Origin: Pedobacter sp. JY14-1
GTDB taxonomy: Bacteria > Bacteroidota > Bacteroidia > Sphingobacteriales > Sphingobacteriaceae
Direction of reading: 5' to 3'
NCBI RefSeq assembly: GCF_029269825.1
Contig: NZ_JARJHU010000005.1
Coordinates: 434,001-498,000, forward strand
DNA length: 64,000 nucleotides
Notes under the pieces: generated by a model
The model's database searches: none
What the model saw: the letters and a program-made list of their open reading frames with translations, nothing else
Told to the model about the DNA's origin: nothing
Position numbers and translations under genes: made by a program
In this document: positions 51,748 through 60,474 of the stretch, in pieces
Numbering within the stretch: the stretch's first letter is position 1
Layout of the letters: every line of letters begins with the position of its first letter

Positions 51748-52237
51748 AGCGTTTGCCGGTCTCGATCACTTCCAGGTTGCGCAGGCGTCCATCTGCCACA
51801 TCAAAGCGGACAAGCGTCTTTACTTTATGCCAGCCCGAATTACCGGCCGCACCGGGATTGATGTGCATGCAGCTGATCTTCGGGTCGAACATGACCTTAA
51901 GGATATGGGAATGTCCGGTGATGAACAGTCCCGGCGGGTTGGTATAGATTTCGGGCTTTACCTGGGGTGAATATTTTTCGGGATACCCGCCGATATGCGT
52001 GATCCAGACGTCCAGTCCTTCGATGCTGAACCTCAGGTGCTCCGGGAATACGGCCCTGACCTCGCCGCCGTCGATATTGCCGTAGACACCCCGCAAAGGC
52101 TTGAAATCCGCCAGCGGGCCTGCTACCCCCGCACCGAAATCACCGGCGTGCCAGATCTCGTCACAGGACTCAAAATGCCGGAATACGGCGTCGTCAAGGA
52201 AACCATGAGTATCGGAAAGCAAGCCTATTTTTACCAT
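51746..52237 (-). CDS. YfcE/MJ0936-type metallophosphodiesterase
   Basis: 163 residues with the calcineurin-like metal motifs in order: LSDTHG (D-x-H), WHAGDF, YGNID and ITGHSH. This is the complete set of the small YfcE family, which cleaves phosphodiesters such as bis-pNPP in vitro; the physiological substrate is unknown. It is on the same strand as the GH92 gene but separated by its promoter sites. Confidence 0.92.
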   Translation of the reverse strand: MVKIGLLSDTHGFLDDAVFRHFESCDEIWHAGDFGAGVAGPLADFKPLRGVYGNIDGGEVRAVFPEHLRFSIEGLDVWITHIGGYPEKYSPQVKPEIYTNPPGLFITGHSHILKVMFDPKISCMHINPGAAGNSGWHKVKTLVRFDVADGRLRNLEVIETGKR

Positions 52238-52267
52238 GCAGCAAACGTAATCATTTTCGGTGCAAAC

Positions 52268-53095
52268 TCAGGACGGCCGGTTTGCCGTATGGTCGTTGAT
52301 CCTGTGGATCACTTCATCCAACTCTCCGGCCACCTTGCCCAGGTCAGAAATCAGCTCCGATATCTCGGGCGGTACATTGGCCTTGTCCATTTCAAAAATA
52401 CGGACGATCCCGAGTATCCGGGCCAGCGGCCCCCTCACCTCATGTGACTGCATACGGGCAATTTCCTTCAGGCTCTCAATATAGCCCAGCCTTTCGGTAA
52501 CATCCTGCGCAATGCCTTCATAGAAAAGAGGTTCCCCATCCTCACCGGTAATCGTTGTTGCCTTTTGCTGGATCCACTTCACTGTTCCGTCCTGGAGCAG
52601 TACCCTGTGGAGAAATTCATTTTCCACCGGCTGAGGCGTGTTCAGCATGGCTGCATCCGGAAACAAATGCCGGTCCTGGGGATGTACCGACTTCAGCAGG
52701 GACGCATAATCCGGCTTGTAATCTTCCTTTGAGAATCCCCAGATCCGGTAAACTTCGTCACTCCAGTACAACTGATGGCTTTTCAGGTCCAGCCGCCAGT
52801 AACCAAGCTTCGCGATTTTCTGTGCAGACAACAGCTGCCGTTCATGATCCCTGAGGCGCTGCTTGCTGGCCTCCAGCCTGTTGATATAGGAATCCATCTT
52901 CCTGTACTGCCTGCCCAGAGAAACGAATAAAATCAGAGAGGTCAGCACCACGAAAAGAGTGCCTTTATACGTTTGGATGACATCTGCCTTTTCCGGGTCG
53001 AACAGTGCGTCGATCAGCCGGTCGCTCAATACAATCCATACAACACCTGTGAAAAGGTATATGAGTGTTACGCTGATGGCATTGCCCGACTTCAT
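52268..53095 (-). CDS. membrane PAS sensor with histidine-kinase H-box but no ATPase domain
   Basis: 275 residues: two N-terminal helices (about 6-25 and 45-62), a coiled coil (about 65-95), a PAS fold of type PAS_3 (about 97-205: LGYWRLDLKSHQLYWSDEVYRIWGFSKEDY, KWIQQKATTITGEDGEPLFYEG), and a dimerisation helix with MQSHEVRGPLARILG, whose His matches a kinase phosphoacceptor. The protein ends about 45 residues later, with no N, G1 or G2 box. It might be a truncated kinase or depend on another kinase. Confidence 0.85.
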   Translation of the reverse strand: MKSGNAISVTLIYLFTGVVWIVLSDRLIDALFDPEKADVIQTYKGTLFVVLTSLILFVSLGRQYRKMDSYINRLEASKQRLRDHERQLLSAQKIAKLGYWRLDLKSHQLYWSDEVYRIWGFSKEDYKPDYASLLKSVHPQDRHLFPDAAMLNTPQPVENEFLHRVLLQDGTVKWIQQKATTITGEDGEPLFYEGIAQDVTERLGYIESLKEIARMQSHEVRGPLARILGIVRIFEMDKANVPPEISELISDLGKVAGELDEVIHRINDHTANRPS

Positions 53096-53180
53096 GTATT
53101 ATCCTTAAGCATCTAATATAAGAAAAAAGATGAAGCTGCCAAGAGAAAAAAGATCGCCGCGGAAGCCATACCCTTAAGCA

Positions 53181-53900
53181 TCAGGACGGGACATAAACCG
53201 CCGCTATGATGGCAGAAGGGTTGCATGATTTGCTGTTCAGCATGGTCTGGAATCCCCCTGCCCTGGCGTAATAATTCAGCTCGAAGGCCACGACCGTAAG
53301 ACGACCAGATTTCGCTTCAACAACCCATTGCTGTGCGGGCACGTTAGCCTCATCCTTGTCAATTTCCAGCTGAAAATACCTGGATGCCCCCTCCTTCCTG
53401 GTAAGCAGGTCTATTTCGATCGCTTTTACATCCATCAGACAGCCCGTCGCTCGCCATGGGAACCTCATGTCCGCACCAGGTTTAAACTCCGGCAGGCCGA
53501 TCGTCAGTTCCTCTCCCTGTACCTGCACGACCGGCTCCACCCGGAAATAGTTTTTGAGGGGCGAATGTATATTGTACTCAAAACCCTGCAGGCGATGGAA
53601 GCTGCCTTCACGGAAACTGAATGTCTTCGTTTCTTTGTCAAAACATTGCCGCATCGCTTCCGCTACCTCTGTAACCAGCCGGTTGACCATTGCCCCGTCA
53701 TAGAAGTTTTCAGGGCCTGTGTATCCGCGGATCAGCCGGGCAAGCGTACTTGACTGTCCGAACAGACCGGCACTTTGCTTTGTAGCCGCAGTCTGCCTGG
53801 GATGAAATGATTTGATTTGCAGGACCGTTTTGTCGCGCCATTGTTTTATCGTGACCTTGCCGAGGAGCCCGGTAAGGTTCTTTCCTTTCAAAATTGCCAT
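53181..53900 (-). CDS. DUF6266-like hypothetical protein
   Basis: 239 residues starting MAILKGKNLTGLLGKVTIKQWRDKT, a start pattern of DUF6266 proteins, followed by a strand-rich body with no signal peptide. Family function is unknown to me. Divergent from the speD-like gene; a large hairpin (54001-54037) lies between. Confidence 0.7.
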   Translation of the reverse strand: MAILKGKNLTGLLGKVTIKQWRDKTVLQIKSFHPRQTAATKQSAGLFGQSSTLARLIRGYTGPENFYDGAMVNRLVTEVAEAMRQCFDKETKTFSFREGSFHRLQGFEYNIHSPLKNYFRVEPVVQVQGEELTIGLPEFKPGADMRFPWRATGCLMDVKAIEIDLLTRKEGASRYFQLEIDKDEANVPAQQWVVEAKSGRLTVVAFELNYYARAGGFQTMLNSKSCNPSAIIAAVYVPS

Positions 53901-54000
53901 AATTCAGTTTTTATCTGGTTAGTTAAAATACCGGCGCGAATATACAACAATAAGGGGTATGCTATTACTGAGAACATCTTGGCAGCATACTTACAGCATG

Positions 54001-54048
54001 TTGAGTCCACGTTTTTTCCGTAAAAACGTGGACTCAACGTGGACTCAA
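54001..54048. repeat. 37-base hairpin plus an extra repeat arm between divergent genes
   Basis: TTGAGTCCACGTTTTT (54001-54016) is exactly complementary to AAAAACGTGGACTCAA (54022-54037), with a 5-base loop. A further direct copy of CGTGGACTCAA follows at 54038-54048. It lies 100 bases before the DUF6266-like start and 87 bases before the speD-like start. Confidence 0.85.
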
Positions 54049-54134
54049 CACGGAGGGAACATGGAGGGAGTGGTAACCTGGGTACTACTTTGCATTTCTT
54101 GATTTTTTTCTATTTTAGCAGCAAATCTAAGTTA

Positions 54135-54488
54135 ATGCTTTACAAACCCGGCTTGCACATTTTAGCTGAATTTACCAGTGACCGTGAGGCGCTGCTTTCT
54201 GCATCTGAACTATCAAAAAACCTTTTTGACCAACTGATCTCAGCACATGGCCTTCAAAAAGTAGGAGAAGTGTACCATGATTTTGAAGGTGGAGGATTTA
54301 CCGGAGTGGTCTGCCTTACAGAGTCTCACCTTTCCATTCATACCTGGCCGGAATTTAGCCTGGCAACCTTCGATGTGTTCCTTTCCAATTACAGGAATGA
54401 AAATTCGGAGAAAGTCAGGCAGATTTACCGGGATGTGCTTGAGTTCTTCAGCGGCGTTGAAATAAAGTGCTCAGAATTACAAAGGTAA
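54135..54488 (+). CDS. SpeD-like pyruvoyl-dependent decarboxylase, catalytic Cys replaced
   Basis: 117 residues from ATG 54135 (upstream in-frame codons belong to the hairpin region). It follows the bacterial S-adenosylmethionine decarboxylase pattern: GLHILAEFTSD, then TGVVCLTESHLSIHTWPE with the Glu-Ser self-cleavage site and active His. The usual DVFTCG is DVFLSN here, so the Cys that acts as proton donor in known SpeD is a Ser. Divergent SpeD homologues with altered sites are reported to decarboxylate ornithine or arginine, so the substrate is open. First gene of a seven-gene polyamine/membrane cluster, 1 base from the next start. Confidence 0.85.
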   Translation: MLYKPGLHILAEFTSDREALLSASELSKNLFDQLISAHGLQKVGEVYHDFEGGGFTGVVCLTESHLSIHTWPEFSLATFDVFLSNYRNENSEKVRQIYRDVLEFFSGVEIKCSELQR

Positions 54489-54489
54489 T

Positions 54490-55791
54490 ATGTCTGCGAT
54501 CGCTTTAAATGATTTTCCGGAGCCGGAAACCGTGGATTGCCCCGATTGCAAAACCGAAATCATCCTGCATGATCCTGCGGGCAGCGAATACTGCGTTTGT
54601 CCGGGATGCAGTTCGCTGATCAGATTCACTCCCGGCGATATCCCGCTGATCCAGAAACAGGCTCCAAAACCAAAACTGAACCCCGTGCTCGCTATCGGCG
54701 ACACAGGAACCTTTGACGGCCATCGCTTCAAGGTGATCGCTTATATGGAAAAGAAGGAAAAAGGCACAACCTATAGCTGGAGGGAGTACCTGCTGTATAA
54801 TTATGAAAAAGGCTATGCCACCTTTGCAGAATACGATGGACATTGGAACTTTGTTGCCGGAAAAGAATTTTACCCTGAACTGAGTAACCTGAAGGATCAC
54901 AATCTGGACGCAATAACTTTTCAGAACCGGCAATTCCGGCTGTTCAACAAATATACGGTCGTGCTGACCGGGCGGGCAGGCGAATCCGACTGGGACCCCT
55001 TGCATGAAGTCATTAAAACAGCGGAATTTATCACGCCACCCGGAATCCTTTTTAAGGAAAAGGACCAGAACCGGAATGTCGCGTTTTACCTGGGGCGTTA
55101 TGCAGAGCCCGAAGAAGTTGCAGAGGCATTCGGGAAAGATATTGCAGTGTTCCCTTCGCGGGTCGGGATAGGTGCGAACCAGCTATCCATACATCAGAAG
55201 CGCTGGAATGCAGTGTATGAACCAGCGCTCATCGGCATCCTGGTGACCGCGTTGATCGCGTTGCTGACCATATTTTTCAAACCTTCCACAACAGTACTTT
55301 CGGGTAATTTCGGACTGGATACCGACACCACAAAAGCCGAAACATTCAAGCCTTTCACTACCCCTTCTTTCGAACTGACAGATGCTTCGTCTTCGCTTGA
55401 TTTCCACATAGAAGCCAATATTGACAACAACTGGGCGGAGAGCACGGTAGTGCTGGTCAACGAACAGGATAACCAAACCTGGGAGGTGACCGAAAGCATA
55501 GAATATTACTATGGCTATGAAGACGGCGAGCGTTGGTCTGAAGGTTCGCGGGATGCCAAAGTGCTGATTTCGGCAATACCGGCGGGAAAATACCACCTGA
55601 ACATCTACCCTGCTTCCGGAAATACTTTGCAGAATACGATGCGGATCACTGTAACCGCCAATACGCTGATATGGCGAAACCTGCTGGCAACCATCATGTT
55701 ACTCGCCTTGTACCCGGCTTATCTCTGGTACCGCATGCGCAATTATGAAAAACAACGGTGGATGAGCAGCGACCATTCACCATCTTATTAA
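54490..55791 (+). CDS. DUF4178 protein with zinc ribbon and two membrane helices
   Basis: 433 residues. A CPDC...CPGC zinc ribbon (about 17-39) is followed by two DUF4178-like units (IGDTGTFDGHRFKVIAYMEK, YLLYNYEKGYATFAEYDGHWNFV), a hydrophobic helix (about 245-262), an extracytoplasmic strand domain, and a second helix near 398-415. DUF4178 often sits with DUF350, SpeD and spermidine-synthase-like genes in envelope-stress (Psp-linked) loci, as here. Molecular role unknown. Confidence 0.85.
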   Translation: MSAIALNDFPEPETVDCPDCKTEIILHDPAGSEYCVCPGCSSLIRFTPGDIPLIQKQAPKPKLNPVLAIGDTGTFDGHRFKVIAYMEKKEKGTTYSWREYLLYNYEKGYATFAEYDGHWNFVAGKEFYPELSNLKDHNLDAITFQNRQFRLFNKYTVVLTGRAGESDWDPLHEVIKTAEFITPPGILFKEKDQNRNVAFYLGRYAEPEEVAEAFGKDIAVFPSRVGIGANQLSIHQKRWNAVYEPALIGILVTALIALLTIFFKPSTTVLSGNFGLDTDTTKAETFKPFTTPSFELTDASSSLDFHIEANIDNNWAESTVVLVNEQDNQTWEVTESIEYYYGYEDGERWSEGSRDAKVLISAIPAGKYHLNIYPASGNTLQNTMRITVTANTLIWRNLLATIMLLALYPAYLWYRMRNYEKQRWMSSDHSPSY

Positions 55792-55798
55792 GATAACA

Positions 55799-55972
55799 AT
55801 GCAAAAAATAAAGACTTTACACATTTATACTGCGTTTGCCATTATTGTTACCTGCTATTACGCCTATACGGCATGGTATGGGATCGCTTACTGGGAAAGC
55901 AGCGAAGTAATACGCAATACCGAATATAACAGTAACCGGGTAAGGGGTGCGCATTCTTTTTATCACAAGTAA
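55799..55972 (+). CDS. small single-span membrane protein of the polyamine cluster
   Basis: 57 residues from the ATG at 55799, 7 bases after the DUF4178 stop. MQKIKTLHIYTAFAIIVTCYYAYTAWYGIAYWESS has one hydrophobic helix (about 8-25); the rest is polar. Placed between genes with tight spacing, so it is likely translated. Not recognised. Confidence 0.6.
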   Translation: MQKIKTLHIYTAFAIIVTCYYAYTAWYGIAYWESSEVIRNTEYNSNRVRGAHSFYHK

Positions 55973-55982
55973 AATATCGAAT

Positions 55983-56207
55983 ATGAGCTTATATGAGTTA
56001 ATCAACATGAAGTACATAGTGGCTTCTGTACTGTATTCAGTGATCGGTATCCTGATCCTGCTGATCTCCTTCTGGATCATTGAGCGGATCACGCCGGAAA
56101 ATCTTTGGAAAGAGATCATTGATAAGCATAATATTGCACTGGCTATCGTATGCGCTGCTTTCATGATTTCAGTAGCCATCATCATCAGTTCCGCCATACA
56201 CGGTTAA
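55983..56207 (+). CDS. DUF350-like (YjfL-type) small membrane protein
   Basis: 74 residues from ATG 55983; two membrane helices (about 9-28 and 50-70) around a short loop (RITPENLWKEIIDKHNIALA). Size, topology and neighbours fit DUF350, one repeat unit. It lies 10 bases after the preceding stop and 20 before the aminopropyltransferase. Confidence 0.72.
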   Translation: MSLYELINMKYIVASVLYSVIGILILLISFWIIERITPENLWKEIIDKHNIALAIVCAAFMISVAIIISSAIHG

Positions 56208-56227
56208 GGGAGCGCAAATTCTGCTGA

Positions 56228-57736
56228 ATGAACAAAAAACTGCACACGCTGCTGCTGATCTCTGTCTTCGTAGTAGCCACCTGCGGGCTGATCTACGAGC
56301 TGATTGCCGGTACCCTGGCCAGCTACCTGCTGGGCGACTCGGTGACGCAGTTCAGCACCATCATCGGGGTGTACCTGTTTTCCATGGGCATCGGCTCCTG
56401 GGCATCGCGGTATTTCGAAAAACACATCATTACCTGGTTCATCCAGCTGGAGATCCTGGTCGGTCTGGTCGGTGGAACAAGTTCGACCATCCTCTTCCTG
56501 GTATTTGAAAGTGTGGCGTCTTTCCGCATCGTCCTGTACAGTCTGGTCGCGGTTACCGGGATTCTCGTCGGTCTGGAAATACCGCTGCTGATGCGCATTC
56601 TAAAGGACAGGTATGAATTTAAGGACCTGGTGTCTAAGGTTTTTACCTTTGATTACATCGGTGCCCTTCTGGCATCGCTGGTGTTCCCGCTACTGCTCAT
56701 CCCCCATCTCGGTCTGGTTAAGACTTCCTACCTGATCGGCATCCTGAATGTTGCCGTGGCACTCCTGGTATGCTTTACTTTCAGGAAGGAAATCCGTGCA
56801 GCAGCCTACCTTCAGGCCGCCGCGGTGATCTGTATGCTTGCCCTTGGTACCGGGTTCATATTTGCCGACGTAATTACCAGTTTTTCAGAGCGGCAAACCT
56901 ACTCGGATACGATCATTTACTCAAAGAGCACGCCTTATCAGCGCATTATCCTGACGAAAAAAGGAAAGGTGCTCCGCCTGTTCCTGAACGGTAACCTCCA
57001 GTTCAGTTCAGACGACGAATACCGTTACCATGAGGCTTTGGTGCATCCGGCACTGCAGGCTTTGCCAAAGGCCCGTAAAGTATTGGTCATGGGCGGAGGT
57101 GATGGTTTAGCCGTCAGGGAAATATTGAGGTACCCGAACATTGAACAGGTAACCCTGGTTGACCTGGACAAAGGTATGACCGATCTCTTCCGGTCAAACC
57201 CCATGCTGCTTGAACTCAACAACCGCTCGCTGATGTCCCGGAAGGTGAAGATTATCAATGCGGATGCATTTGCCTGGCTGCGCGCAAACCGGCAGCAGTT
57301 TGACTTTATGGTGGTAGACTTCCCTGATCCTTCAAATTATTCCGTAGGTAAACTGTACACGAATTCCTTTTATACGCTGGCCAGATCGGCGATGGCCCCC
57401 GGGGCAATTATGGTCGTACAGGCCACTTCTCCTTATGTAGCACCAAAATCCTTCTGGACAGTAGACAGTACTTTGCATTCCACGGGCTTGCATACGGTAC
57501 CTTATCACAATTATGTGCCTTCTTTTGGTGAATGGGGCTACATCATGGCCATGGAAAAGCCGTTTTACAGAAAGCCCGAAAAATACCTGCCTGAAACCCG
57601 GTTTATGAGTCCGGAAAGCTTCGAGCAGATGCTGTTTTTTCCAAAGGACATGGCAAAGCGACCAGTAAGTGTAAACAGGCTTAACAACCAGATTTTGGTG
57701 AAGTACTTCGAAGATGAGTGGAGCTCGGTTTTATAA
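56228..57736 (+). CDS. membrane-embedded polyamine aminopropyltransferase (SpeE-like)
   Basis: 502 residues. About seven membrane helices (1-215; GLIYELIAGTLASYLLGDS, GVYLFSMGIGSWASRYFE) precede a Rossmann domain of the spermidine synthase type: YRYHEALVHPAL, LVMGGGDGLAVREILRYPNIEQVTLVDLD, then DFPDPSNYSVGKLYTNSFY. It should transfer an aminopropyl group from decarboxylated SAM to an amine at the inner membrane. The next gene starts inside its 3' end (23-base overlap). Confidence 0.92.
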   Translation: MNKKLHTLLLISVFVVATCGLIYELIAGTLASYLLGDSVTQFSTIIGVYLFSMGIGSWASRYFEKHIITWFIQLEILVGLVGGTSSTILFLVFESVASFRIVLYSLVAVTGILVGLEIPLLMRILKDRYEFKDLVSKVFTFDYIGALLASLVFPLLLIPHLGLVKTSYLIGILNVAVALLVCFTFRKEIRAAAYLQAAAVICMLALGTGFIFADVITSFSERQTYSDTIIYSKSTPYQRIILTKKGKVLRLFLNGNLQFSSDDEYRYHEALVHPALQALPKARKVLVMGGGDGLAVREILRYPNIEQVTLVDLDKGMTDLFRSNPMLLELNNRSLMSRKVKIINADAFAWLRANRQQFDFMVVDFPDPSNYSVGKLYTNSFYTLARSAMAPGAIMVVQATSPYVAPKSFWTVDSTLHSTGLHTVPYHNYVPSFGEWGYIMAMEKPFYRKPEKYLPETRFMSPESFEQMLFFPKDMAKRPVSVNRLNNQILVKYFEDEWSSVL

Positions 57737-59387
57737 GCAGGAGAACCGGCGATGGCTGCCTGGAAGAAGATCGTTCCTGATCAGGTCCGCTGTACTGATA
57801 TCGGCCATTTTTCTGGATGGATGTATCCGAAAATTCAAGCCCCCGGGCTATACGGTTCCCGGAAAACTGGCCGGCCCGGACCAGCGCTCCGGGCATATTC
57901 TTCGCGACAAGATTGCGCTGCCACCTCCGTCCGGAAGGCGCAAGGTGAAAACACTGATCATCGGTGGCGGGATTTCAGGACTTTCCGCCGCGCGGTGGCT
58001 GAAGTTGAATGGACATGATGATTTTGAACTGCTGGAACTGGAGCATCAACCCGGGGGCAACTCGCGTTCAGGGCTGAACAAGACATCCGCGTACCCCCTG
58101 GGCGCACACTATATTACGATTGCCAATGCGGAAGACCGCCTGATGACAGCATTTCTGGAGGAATGCGGGGTGATCAGGGCTTATGAAAACGGACTTCCCG
58201 TGTATAATGAATATCACCTCTGTTTCGATCCGGAGGAACGGCTGCTCATTAACGGTCAATGGCAGGAAGGGCTGGTACCGGAGTTCGGGATCAGCGACGC
58301 GGATCGCAGGCAGTTCAAAAAGTTCTTTGGGCTGATGGAGCATTTCCGGCAAGCCAGGGGTAATGACGGGCGCTATGCGTTTGACATCCCTTTAGATGCG
58401 AGTTCCAGGGACGAACGTTACAGGCGGCTGGACAGGATGAAATTTACAGAATACCTGAATGAAGCAGGTTTCCATGCGGAACCTCTGCTGTGGTACCTCG
58501 ATTATTGCTGCAAGGACGATTACGGACAGCAGGCCGGAAAGATATCGGCATGGGCGGGTATCCACTACTTCGCGTCCCGGCGGGGAAAGGCGGCCAACGC
58601 AGATACCAACGCGGTGCTCACCTGGCCCGAAGGGAACGGCTGGCTATCGGAAAAGCTTGCAGGCGGCCTTAAAACACACATCAGGCAACGGCAACTCTGC
58701 TACAAGATGAGTCCGGAGGCGGATGGCGGCGTTAACGCCTGGGTTTATCATGCTGAAAGCGGTTCGACGGAACTGATCTGTGCGGAACGCGTGATCCTGG
58801 CCACTCCTCAGTTTGTAAACCAGAAGCTGCTTGCCGGTTTCCCGGATCGAAAGCTGGATATCAGAAAAATGAATTATGCCCCATGGTTTGTGGCAAATGT
58901 TACGGTCAGCGGGCTTCCGCAACGAAGCAAGGGCCCGGATCTTTGCTGGGACAATGTGGCTTACGGATCGGATGCCGTAGGCTATGTGAATGCAGGACAT
59001 CAGTTGCTGAAGCGGGACGACGGGCGTACGGTATTGAGCTGGTACCTTCCACTTTGTAAGGAGCAGCCTCGTGTTGCCAGGCTGACGGCCTATACCAGAA
59101 GCTATGAACAATGGCTCGACATCATTTTGCCTGACCTGGAATTCATGCACCCGGGCATTACCCCATTCATCGAAGAGGTTGAATGCTGGGTCTGGGGCCA
59201 TGGCATGATCAGTCCGGTGCCCGGTTACATCTGGGGCGATGACCGTGGCCTGGCCAGCCAGCCCCTGAATGGCAATATATTTTTTGCCCATACAGACCTC
59301 AGCGGGATATCGATCTTTGAGGAGGCCTTCCACCAGGGCATCCGGGCAGCCAGAGAAGTATTGCAGAGTTATGGAAAGAAAGACTGA
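57714..59387 (+). CDS. lipoprotein FAD-dependent amine oxidoreductase-like protein
   Basis: 557 residues. An N-terminal signal with Cys (ISAIFLDGC, near residue 37) and an RRSFL motif suggests export, possibly by Tat, as a lipoprotein. FAD-binding Rossmann motif LIIGGGISGLSAARWL (about 79-95), GG motif PGGNSRSG, and a C-terminal FAD segment GNIFFAHTDLSGISIFEEAFHQGIRAA. Related to flavin amine oxidases and desaturases. Coupling with the aminopropyltransferase suggests polyamine oxidation, but the substrate is not known. Start overlaps the previous gene; the alternative is an internal start near the Rossmann motif. Confidence 0.82.
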   Translation: MSGARFYKQENRRWLPGRRSFLIRSAVLISAIFLDGCIRKFKPPGYTVPGKLAGPDQRSGHILRDKIALPPPSGRRKVKTLIIGGGISGLSAARWLKLNGHDDFELLELEHQPGGNSRSGLNKTSAYPLGAHYITIANAEDRLMTAFLEECGVIRAYENGLPVYNEYHLCFDPEERLLINGQWQEGLVPEFGISDADRRQFKKFFGLMEHFRQARGNDGRYAFDIPLDASSRDERYRRLDRMKFTEYLNEAGFHAEPLLWYLDYCCKDDYGQQAGKISAWAGIHYFASRRGKAANADTNAVLTWPEGNGWLSEKLAGGLKTHIRQRQLCYKMSPEADGGVNAWVYHAESGSTELICAERVILATPQFVNQKLLAGFPDRKLDIRKMNYAPWFVANVTVSGLPQRSKGPDLCWDNVAYGSDAVGYVNAGHQLLKRDDGRTVLSWYLPLCKEQPRVARLTAYTRSYEQWLDIILPDLEFMHPGITPFIEEVECWVWGHGMISPVPGYIWGDDRGLASQPLNGNIFFAHTDLSGISIFEEAFHQGIRAAREVLQSYGKKD

Positions 59388-60438
59388 ACAGCCCTGGCTG
59401 CATTCCGCAATGCTGGACGGCGTCTTCATTTTGTCGCCACCCTTTATCGCCCTGGCACTGGTCGCTTTCCTGCCTTCTGTTTTCCAGTCGTCCGGGGAGA
59501 TTCCTTTGATTTACTGGCTGGTCCTGGTGGTCTTCATTGATGTGGCGCACGTATACAGTACCTTGTACCGGACTTATTTCAGATCCTCAGAATTCAAAGG
59601 ATTTTTGCTGATGGCTGTCCCATTGTGCTGCTACGTCAGCGGTGTAATACTCCATAGCCTGAATGGCATGCTTTTCTGGCGTTGCCTGGCCTACCTGGCG
59701 ATATTTCATTTCGTAAGACAACAGTATGGCTTTATGCGCCTCTATTCCAGACACGAGCGCTCCCGTCCCTGGGAACGGCTGACTGACACGGTTGCCATTT
59801 ATACGGCAACCCTCTACCCTTTGCTTTACTGGCACTTTGAAGGAGGCCGCGCTTTCAGCTGGTTTATTGAGGATGATGTATTGAGTTTTCCCGCACTACA
59901 CATAGCAGCGATATCTCGTGTACTTTATTTTGCCGTGATTCTGGTTTACGTGATGAAGGAACTTGCAGCTATTGCCAGGACAGGCAGGTTTAACTGGCCG
60001 CGCAACCTGCTGGTGGCAGGAACCTTTTTATCATGGTACTTCGGCATTGTATTCTTTAACGGGGACATGGCTTTTACGACACTGAACGTGATCTCGCATG
60101 GCATACCCTACATGGCGTTGATCTGGGTCATGGAAGCGAAAAAAAACCGGTCGGAACCGGCAGGAAAACGTCTGCTCCTGGACATCACTTTCAGACGCAC
60201 CTGGGGCCTGGTGTTTTTCGTATTCCTGCTCGCCCTGCTGGCGTATTTAGAGGAAGGTCTTTGGGACGGTCTGGTCTGGAAAGAACACGGCAGTGTTTTT
60301 AAATCGTTTTCAGGCCTTCCGCAAATCGACGATCATTTGCTGCTTTCTCTAGTGGTGCCGTTGCTGGCGCTTCCACAAGCAACACATTATGTTCTGGATG
60401 GCTTCATCTGGAAAATAAAAAAGTCACCTGTCCAATAA
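59371..60438 (+). CDS. polytopic membrane protein with conserved-looking histidines
   Basis: 355 residues from ATG 59371, overlapping the oxidoreductase gene by 17 bases. Eight or so hydrophobic segments. Histidines and polar residues lie in or next to helices: FIDVAHVYSTLYRTYF, YLAIFHFVRQQYGFMRLYSRH, LNVISHGIPYMALIW and QATHYVLDGFIWK. The pattern is like a membrane-bound metal enzyme, but I recognise no named family. Last gene of the polyamine cluster. Confidence 0.75.
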   Translation: MERKTEQPWLHSAMLDGVFILSPPFIALALVAFLPSVFQSSGEIPLIYWLVLVVFIDVAHVYSTLYRTYFRSSEFKGFLLMAVPLCCYVSGVILHSLNGMLFWRCLAYLAIFHFVRQQYGFMRLYSRHERSRPWERLTDTVAIYTATLYPLLYWHFEGGRAFSWFIEDDVLSFPALHIAAISRVLYFAVILVYVMKELAAIARTGRFNWPRNLLVAGTFLSWYFGIVFFNGDMAFTTLNVISHGIPYMALIWVMEAKKNRSEPAGKRLLLDITFRRTWGLVFFVFLLALLAYLEEGLWDGLVWKEHGSVFKSFSGLPQIDDHLLLSLVVPLLALPQATHYVLDGFIWKIKKSPVQ

Positions 60439-60474
60439 AAGTCTTATATTAACGGTAACCAATTGACTGCCTGT

